A DNA stretch of 64,000 nt from NCBI GenBank assembly GCA_020629635.1, contig JAHDCX010000009.1, forward strand, positions 145,460 through 209,459, written 5' to 3'. The DNA is from Acidimicrobiales bacterium. Its GTDB lineage: Bacteria > Actinomycetota > Acidimicrobiia > Acidimicrobiales > SHLQ01. The notes under the pieces are model-generated. The model made no database searches, was not told the origin of the DNA, and worked only from the letters and a program-made list of their open reading frames with translations. The position numbers were made by a program, and so were the translations under genes. Positions 59,588 through 64,000 of this stretch are shown here, in pieces; the stretch's first letter is position 1; every line of letters starts with the position of its first letter.

Positions 59588-59700
59588 ACGAACAAGTGTA
59601 CGGTTGCGGTGTGACAGCCTACCTAGAGCCGGAATCATCAGTGCCCGACACAACGCTGCTTCCCCGGCCGAATGCTTCTACACGAAAGGGAGTCCGGTAG

Positions 59701-60663
59701 ATGCCGTCGGACCTTCCTCCAATCCACCCCCATCCCTGGGTTGTGAAGCATCGGGAACATCCAACGCTGCTTGACCTTCTCCGAGAACCCGTCGAACTCT
59801 GCTTCAATCTGCGCGAGTTTCACACATCGATCATGAACGGAGTCTCGTTTGAACCCATCAAGGGTTCGCACGCCGAGACCTTCATGTCGCTGATTGCGAA
59901 TGAAGTCGGCCCGCACGGGCCGTGGGGCGAAAACGAACGACAGCATGACCCGCTCTATGTGCTGACAATGCTCGGCCTACACGTCCGCGACTACCTCGCC
60001 GTCGCTATCAACAATCTGGCGTCAGCAGCGATGCTGGTCCGCTCGGGTGAATACCTCTTCTCCATCGCCCCAGTGGTGCGGTCTTCGGCGGAATGCTCTA
60101 CGACCGTCACCTGGTTGCTCGACACCCGAATCGATCCCAGGCAGCATGCTGCCCGCGTGATGCTCGATCGAGCGGCGAGCTTTCAACAACAGAAGGCGAC
60201 ACTGCCGAGGACCGGTGACACGGGGGCTCGTCGTGGCCTGAAAGAACTTGAGGATTCAATCCGTCAGTTCTTTCACGCAGCGGAGATCGACAACTTGAAG
60301 GGTTCCGGCTGGGACAAGCACGCCTCGTTAGCCAACGAATCACTCCTCGGACTTGAAGCCCGGTGGCGAGCACTCGGCGAGCTTCAGGACCAAGGGAGCG
60401 AATACCAGCGCATGTACGGCGGCCTCTCCTTGCTGTCGCACCCGAACATCACGCAACTGGAACTCTTGCAACGTGACGGCTCCTACTACGTCGACGAGGA
60501 AGGGCTTCGAAGACTTCTGTGGGTTGGCGTGCTGGCCTACCGAGAGGCGATGCGACGCGCACTCACCTTCTTCGGCTTTCGGGAGAACGATGATCCGATT
60601 GGAACAATGGATGAGATGCTCCGCCGGGTGTATCCAGAGGGGTTCGATGTCCCAAAAGCCTGA
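59701..60663 (+). CDS. Hypothetical protein (320 aa)
   Basis: A soluble, mostly helical protein that I do not recognise. It has YVLTMLGLHVRDYLAVAINN in the middle, a SAECSTTVTWLLDTR segment and an aromatic-rich C-terminal helix (RRLLWVGVLAYREAMRRALT). It resembles DUF5677-like AbiV-type helical proteins only vaguely. GAAAGGGAGT lies about seven bases before ATG 59701. Codon and base composition appear less GC-rich than in neighbouring genes, consistent with an accessory origin. Confidence 0.6.
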   Translation: MPSDLPPIHPHPWVVKHREHPTLLDLLREPVELCFNLREFHTSIMNGVSFEPIKGSHAETFMSLIANEVGPHGPWGENERQHDPLYVLTMLGLHVRDYLAVAINNLASAAMLVRSGEYLFSIAPVVRSSAECSTTVTWLLDTRIDPRQHAARVMLDRAASFQQQKATLPRTGDTGARRGLKELEDSIRQFFHAAEIDNLKGSGWDKHASLANESLLGLEARWRALGELQDQGSEYQRMYGGLSLLSHPNITQLELLQRDGSYYVDEEGLRRLLWVGVLAYREAMRRALTFFGFRENDDPIGTMDEMLRRVYPEGFDVPKA

Positions 60664-60691
60664 CACGACATGAACGACGTACGGTCTAGTG

Positions 60692-61213
60692 ATGACTGAG
60701 CTCCCTTCCCTCCCACCCGAGAATCGGACCGGTGACGAACGGGCGGTGCTTCTGGCGGTGCTCGACTACTACCGGGCGGTGCTGCATCGGAAGGCCTCGG
60801 GGCTGACGCAGGAGCAGCTGGCTACCACGATCGAGCCGTCCAACCTGACCCTGGCTGCACTCATCTTGCACATGGCGATCGTCGAGGACGGCTGGTTCTC
60901 GCGCCGATTCGGACGCCAGACGGGCAACGAGTTCTTCCGTTCGATCCCGTGGCACGAGCAGCCGGACTGGGAGATGGACGAGGCACCATCGATGCCGTGG
61001 TCCGAGCTCGAGGCGTACTACCTCGACGCGATCGAAGAGAGCCGTGCCGTCGTTGCCGCCGCGGAGTCACTCGACGAGCTCGGCGCACCCACCGAGGGCC
61101 GCCCCGACGTGAACCTGCGGTGGATCCTGATCCACATGATCGAGGAATACGCCCGACACTGCGGCCACGCGGACCTTCTGCGGGAGCGCATCGACGGCGC
61201 TACGGGCGACTGA
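60692..61213 (+). CDS. DinB/DUF664 family protein
   Basis: The 173-residue four-helix DinB-fold protein has metal-ligand histidines in ALILHMAIVEDGWF and LIHMIEEYARHCGHADLLRE. The DUF664 branch contains mycothiol-dependent enzymes (detoxifying transferases), in keeping with an actinobacterium. ATG 60692 was preferred over the adjacent in-frame GTG 60689. Confidence 0.87.
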   Translation: MTELPSLPPENRTGDERAVLLAVLDYYRAVLHRKASGLTQEQLATTIEPSNLTLAALILHMAIVEDGWFSRRFGRQTGNEFFRSIPWHEQPDWEMDEAPSMPWSELEAYYLDAIEESRAVVAAAESLDELGAPTEGRPDVNLRWILIHMIEEYARHCGHADLLRERIDGATGD

Positions 61214-61229
61214 GGGGAGGCGTCACACA

Positions 61230-61592
61230 ATGGCCCTGACGCAACCAGAGCGCTTGTCAATGCCGTCGCACCAGGCGGCTGTCGTGTCAAAGTCTCGCAT
61301 GACCACGCCTGACCTGATCGAGATCGCCCGTCAGGTAGTCGCGACCGCGTGGGAGGAAGGTTCTCCGATAGCCAGGGACAGCGAGGCGTTCGCACCGATT
61401 GCTGTCCGCCGTTGGAGATCAGCTGCGCGACGAGGAATAAGGCTGACGGATTCGGAGGCACGAGTTCGCGATCTGGCCATGGGTCTCGTCGAGGCGTTCG
61501 ACGACCCGGCGACCGTTGGTCCGCTCGTCGAGGACTACCGGTGGTTGGCCCGGCAGATTCATGACGCACTGGATGCAGCAACTGAGGACTAG
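61230..61592 (+). CDS. Hypothetical protein (120 aa)
   Basis: A small, helical, soluble protein with no recognised motif; TPDLIEIARQVVATAWEEGS and YRWLARQIHDALDAATED are amphipathic helices. GAGGGGAGG lies about ten bases before ATG 61230, a strong site; an internal ATG at 61299 is less likely. It is probably co-transcribed with the DinB gene (16-base gap). Its last bases overlap the end of the convergent VOC pseudogene. Confidence 0.6.
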   Translation: MALTQPERLSMPSHQAAVVSKSRMTTPDLIEIARQVVATAWEEGSPIARDSEAFAPIAVRRWRSAARRGIRLTDSEARVRDLAMGLVEAFDDPATVGPLVEDYRWLARQIHDALDAATED

Positions 61593-61996
61593 CGCTGTCG
61601 CCGGGCAGGCAGGAAAAGTTCCAAGGCGATGCCGTCGGGGTCTTTGAAGGCGACGCCGGTGCCGTAGGGCTCGTCGAGAGGCGGGGATCGGTCGATCCCC
61701 AACGCGTCGAGGTGCTCGATCCAGCGGTCGAGCTCGTCTGCGTCCGCCACGGTGAAGGCGAGGTGGTCGAGCCCAGGACGACGGGGATCGAACGTGCCGT
61801 CCGGTCGCGCTTCGAACCAGTGGAGGCCGAGGTTTGGTTGCGTTCACACGGCGATCGTGTGTGCGTGTTCGGTCCCGCTGAGCATCGGCCCCTCGAAGGC
61901 GGGACCGACACCAAACAACACCGTGTACCAAGCGACGCTGCGCGGGAGGTCGGACACGCTGACGGCGACGTGGTCGATCGCTGGCGCCGCGATCAT
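61589..61996 (-). pseudogene. VOC/glyoxalase-family gene with an in-frame stop codon
   Basis: Reading from ATG 61996 gives a VOC protein that starts AAPAIDHVAVSVSDLPRSVA and continues to codon 50. Codon 51 is TGA (61844-61846), after which the same frame carries the rest of the fold: NLGLHWFEARPDG, PGLDHLAFTVADADELDRW and GVAFKDPDGIALELFLPARR, ending in TAG at 61591. The metal-type Glu of ALELF is present. No frameshift is seen, so a single C to T change (CGA to TGA) would explain it. The start overlaps the upstream VOC gene by ATGA. A sequencing error is possible. Confidence 0.82.
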
Positions 61997-62418
61997 ACGT
62001 CCGCTCCGGCGAGGCCGTTCGCGGCCATCCAGTCGGGGTCGGGCTCGATGAACTGGATCACGTCGAGGAGCACGCCGTCGTGCCACGCCGCAAGGACCTG
62101 TCGTTGTCCCCACGGGTGATCGGTCGGCGCTTGCACGATCTCGACGCCCGCATTGGAGAGCGCTTCGTGCAACGCGTCGACGTCGTCGACGACGAAGGCG
62201 ACCGCCAGGCCGGACGCCGGCGTCCGGCGATCCTTCGGCACCGATGGATGCTGCGCGTCGGTCAGCGCGATCTCGAGCTCGGGGTGATCGTCGTGGCGAA
62301 GGCTGACGAACCAGCCGAGGTCCATGTCGATCCGGAAGCCGAGCAGGTGGGCGTAGCGGTCGCGGGCAAGCTCGATCTCGTCGCTGAAGAGTGAGGTCAC
62401 ACATCGTTGGAAGGTCAT
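61993..62418 (-). CDS. VOC (glyoxalase/bleomycin resistance) family protein
   Basis: The 141-residue vicinal-oxygen-chelate protein has the two beta-alpha-beta-beta-beta modules: TSLFSDEIELARDRYAHLLG and AVAFVVDDVDALHEALSNAG, ending QVLAAWHDGVLLDVIQFIEP. It may bind or transform a small molecule; some members give drug resistance. It is the first gene of a two-gene unit whose second member is broken, and it is divergent from a TetR-type regulator with palindromic sites between them. Confidence 0.85.
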   Translation of the reverse strand: MTFQRCVTSLFSDEIELARDRYAHLLGFRIDMDLGWFVSLRHDDHPELEIALTDAQHPSVPKDRRTPASGLAVAFVVDDVDALHEALSNAGVEIVQAPTDHPWGQRQVLAAWHDGVLLDVIQFIEPDPDWMAANGLAGADV

Positions 62419-62444
62419 TCGATACCTCGGCCTTTCTTGCGAGC

Positions 62445-62458
62445 ACTACACTCGTAGT
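62445..62458. promoter_or_regulatory. Palindrome ACTAC-N4-GTAGT, operator 1
   Basis: ACTACACTCGTAGT lies 27 bases upstream of the VOC gene start, in the divergent VOC/TetR region. With flanks it extends to CACTAC-N4-GTAGTG. The same half-sites recur 33 bases away (center to center), about three helical turns. Likely TetR-family operator; binding is inferred. Confidence 0.72.
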
Positions 62459-62477
62459 GGTGGAGGTATGCAGCGTA

Positions 62478-62491
62478 ACTACATATGTAGT
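62478..62491. promoter_or_regulatory. Palindrome ACTACATATGTAGT, operator 2
   Basis: A perfect 14-base palindrome with the same half-sites (ACTAC/GTAGT) as operator 1. It lies inside the reading frame if translation began at ATG 62468, which is one reason to prefer GTG 62522 as the regulator start. Confidence 0.75.
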
Positions 62492-62521
62492 GAACCGTCA
62501 ACCAGCGATCGTCGGCCGATC

Positions 62522-63106
62522 GTGAGTCGTCGCGATCAGCTTTGCGACGCCGGGCTGGATGTGCTCGCCGCCAAGGGGCTCCGCGGGCTCACCCATCGGG
62601 CGGTCGACGCGGCCGCTGGACTCCCCGCCGGCGCGTGCTCGAACGTCTTTCGGACCCGAGCCGCCCTCCTCGAGGGACTCGCCGAGCGAGTCTTCGAACG
62701 GCTGACCCCAGACCTCGCCGAGCTCGAAGCCGAAGCGGCCGCCGAGCCAACTCGCGACCAGTGGGTCCATCTCATGCAGCAGCTCGTCCGTCGCGTTCGG
62801 GCACAGCCCCACCTCCAGCTCGCGCTGCTCGAACTTCGCATCGAGTCGACACGTCGTCCCGAGCTCGTCGACCCGCTGACCGCAGTCGTCCGCGCCGCGT
62901 TCGACGCCGACGTCGCCTTCCACGAGCGCGCCGGACTCGCGGGAGGCCCCGAAGAGATCGTGCTCCTGCACCTCGCCATCGGCGGTCTGATCACCGACGT
63001 GTTGACCCTGCCCGACGCGCTTCCACTCGATGACGTCGACGGCATCATCGAACGCCTCGTCGACCGCCTGGTCTTCGTGGGGTCAGCAGAGCAGGTGGGG
63101 AGCTGA
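62522..63106 (+). CDS. TetR family transcriptional regulator
   Basis: The 194-residue regulator has an N-terminal helix-turn-helix: RRDQLCDAGLDVLAAKGLRG, then LTHRAVDAAAGLPAGACSNVF and the following helix RTRAALLEGLAERVF. The C-terminal half is the ligand-binding, dimerising domain. GTG 62522 gives the usual short N-terminus and leaves both palindromes upstream; ATG 62468 would add 18 residues encoded across operator 2 and has its GGAGG only one base away. It likely represses the divergent VOC operon and itself. Confidence 0.85.
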   Translation: MSRRDQLCDAGLDVLAAKGLRGLTHRAVDAAAGLPAGACSNVFRTRAALLEGLAERVFERLTPDLAELEAEAAAEPTRDQWVHLMQQLVRRVRAQPHLQLALLELRIESTRRPELVDPLTAVVRAAFDADVAFHERAGLAGGPEEIVLLHLAIGGLITDVLTLPDALPLDDVDGIIERLVDRLVFVGSAEQVGS

Positions 63107-63110
63107 CCCG
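63079..63110. terminator. Inverted repeat at the end of the TetR gene
   Basis: GGGGTCAGC near 63079-63087 pairs with GCTGACCC at 63102-63109, around a spacer of about 15 bases. The TetR stop TGA is inside the second arm. The left arm has the GGGGTCAG core of the dispersed repeats. A terminator role is possible; there is no U-tract. Confidence 0.45.
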
Positions 63111-63130
63111 GGTCCACCTTCAGCGGGGCG

Positions 63131-63433
63131 TCATCGAAGGTCGAGCACAACGCCGACGAGCTCAACAACGCCATCGTCGACTTCAACACCGTGGACCACG
63201 AACGCTGGCACAAGCGTCGCCGTTCCGATGAACATCCGGACCGATGACACGTCGTCGATGGCCACGGGCAGTGAGTCGAAACCGGACGCGAAACGCTCGA
63301 CGATCGCCGGCAGATCAATCATCAGGAAGTCAGTGACGGAAGGCTCGCCTTGCGGGCCGCGCTCAAGGCCGAGCTGAACGTCCAGTTGTTCGAAGAAGGC
63401 GTCGGCGATCCGGACCTCGACGCGGCGCGTCAC
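63131..63433 (-). CDS. Probable toxin-like partner of a two-gene TA-type pair
   Basis: The 100-residue protein begins MTRRVEVRIADAFFEQLDVQ and ends EVDDGVVELVGVVLDLR. The strand-helix start with an Arg-rich edge, the DxFFxxL helix and the beta-rich end suggest a RelE/ParE-like size and fold, but I cannot identify the active residues. It overlaps the small upstream gene by ATGA, the usual antitoxin-first arrangement. The assignment is by layout and general look. Confidence 0.5.
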   Translation of the reverse strand: MTRRVEVRIADAFFEQLDVQLGLERGPQGEPSVTDFLMIDLPAIVERFASGFDSLPVAIDDVSSVRMFIGTATLVPAFVVHGVEVDDGVVELVGVVLDLR

Positions 63434-63618
63434 GAACGCTCGGTGTCGAGCAGGCCTCGTTCTTCGGCGATACGACGACTTTGTGCGTCCACCCTGTCGC
63501 GGAAGCCGGCATCAAGGCCGTCCAACGAGGACACCGAGTTGTCGACCACCAGACGCGCGCGCTCGTCTGGAGACAACAGTTCCATCTCTGCTGGTGTCCA
63601 CACTCGATCGGCAGGCAT
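63430..63618 (-). CDS. Probable antitoxin-like small protein (62 aa)
   Basis: The small acidic helical protein has WTPAEMELLSPDERARLVVD and then SSLDGLDAGFRDRVDAQSRR. The TPAEMExLSPxER pattern is seen in small actinobacterial proteins encoded next to RelE/ParE-like genes. ATG 63618 was chosen; the open frame extends to 63672. It is upstream of and overlaps the toxin-like gene. Confidence 0.5.
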   Translation of the reverse strand: MPADRVWTPAEMELLSPDERARLVVDNSVSSLDGLDAGFRDRVDAQSRRIAEERGLLDTERS

Positions 63619-63721
63619 AGAAGCCACTGTAGCGGCAGCGTGTGACACGCTCCGATGGAACTCGGAGTCCACTCTCTGAGTGCATCAAGCGTTCACTGGA
63701 AGCCCGATCCTCCGACTACCG

Positions 63722-63958
63722 CTAACGCCGCCCAAGTAGAGGATCGCCGAATGACTCAAACGGCTTTGCGCAATCCTCCAGCAGACGAATCAGAAACCGC
63801 ACAAGTTCTGGATGCCCTTCGCCCACGAATACCCTCCCGGACTTGTCCGTCTTGCGGTTCCTGAACACCCAATGCCTTGACTCGATCACGAATACCCCAT
63901 CAACGTTCCCGGCTTTATCCAGATGACGTTTCAGCGTGTCCGCGTCGGGCCCTGTCAA
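63722..63958 (-). CDS. Hypothetical protein or gene remnant (78 aa)
   Basis: The frame runs from a TTG at 63958 (an in-frame stop lies at 63986-63988) to TAG at 63722. The product has GVFVIESRHWVFRNR, which resembles the strand of NERD-type nuclease domains (VFVIExK), then KSGRVFVGEGHPELVRFLIRLL. At this length only part of such a domain could be present, so it may be a decayed fragment. The DNA here is clearly less GC-rich than the rest of the window. No ribosome-binding site is evident. Confidence 0.35.
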   Translation of the reverse strand: MTGPDADTLKRHLDKAGNVDGVFVIESRHWVFRNRKTDKSGRVFVGEGHPELVRFLIRLLEDCAKPFESFGDPLLGRR

Positions 63959-64000
63959 CCTTGGTGAGACAGTTGGGTTTGTGAATTAGTGGGTGTCGAT

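Noticed and set aside
61844..61846. TGA in the VOC gene considered as selenocysteine
   Set aside because: No SECIS-like hairpin is evident after it, and VOC proteins have no expected Sec position; a nonsense change or base error is simpler.
62468..63106. TetR start at ATG 62468
   Set aside because: GGAGG is only one base from that ATG and the added residues overlap a perfect palindrome; GTG 62522 fits the family start better, though this is not proven.
1..64000. Prophage or insertion sequence
   Set aside because: No integrase, transposase, phage structural gene or terminal inverted repeats with target duplications were found.

Overview
The window looks like chromosomal DNA of a high-GC actinobacterium. 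An Acidimicrobiia / Ilumatobacter-type genome is my best inference. The indicators are heme A synthesis genes beside clpS and a DUF2017 gene, a DUF664/DinB protein, a deazaflavin-type (Ddn-like) oxidoreductase, DUF2510/DUF4190 and DUF2853 proteins, a DUF222-HNH nuclease, CaiB/BaiF-type CoA transferase and P450 genes, and secreted proteins with threonine linkers and RTX tails. I see no phage module, CRISPR array, rRNA operon or transposase. Coding density is high and many neighbours overlap by ATGA/GTGA, so most genes sit in short translationally coupled units.

Layout. 1-1.9 kb: divergent ctaB and ctaA, with ctaA-clpS-DUF2017 as one operon. 2-8 kb: a secreted apiosidase-like hydrolase with an RTX tail, plsY-degV, an SH3-type lipoprotein, tRNA-Glu and a Rieske oxygenase. 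8.3-13.2 kb: a minus-strand unit of membrane protein, FHA protein, large anchored protein and methyltransferase-like protein. 13.3-19.2 kb: CoA transferase, tpx, hydratase, DUF2853, rhodanese, a glycosyltransferase domain and a membrane acyltransferase. 19.3-21 kb: a NarL-type two-component system. 21-26 kb: an ArsR-type regulator with an SRPBCC protein, divergent from P450-methyltransferase-ABC exporter. 26-31 kb: housekeeping genes (yaaA, a UbiB-like kinase, engB, ybaK-like). 31-35 kb: a 1,243-residue cyclase-ATPase-TPR protein. 35-48 kb: a 3,827-residue secreted protein and a secreted patatin-like protein. 48-57.5 kb: tadA, nitrilase-ADH, a META lipoprotein, GNATs, an ATPase, a TauD-type oxygenase, HAD and a methyltransferase. 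57.6-64 kb: a more accessory end with vapBC, DUF222-HNH, a second toxin/antitoxin-like pair, DinB, a VOC operon with a nonsense-mutated member, and a divergent TetR gene.

Most notable is the giant protein at 34875-46358. It has an FG-GAP propeller region, a long PLAAV-type five-residue repeat array, a TLGDL-type repeat region, an embedded gingipain (C25)-like cysteine protease, Ig/PKD domains and an RTX tail. Also notable are the cyclase, whose two catalytic halves appear complementary; a family of short dispersed repeats with a GGGGTCAAGTC or GGGGTCAGAC core, one of them read in frame through ctaA; duplicated conserved-stem hairpins around the tRNA and Rieske genes; and a six-copy TGTAGA array upstream of an ATPase gene. 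All function calls rest on motif reading of translated sequence; no database search was possible.
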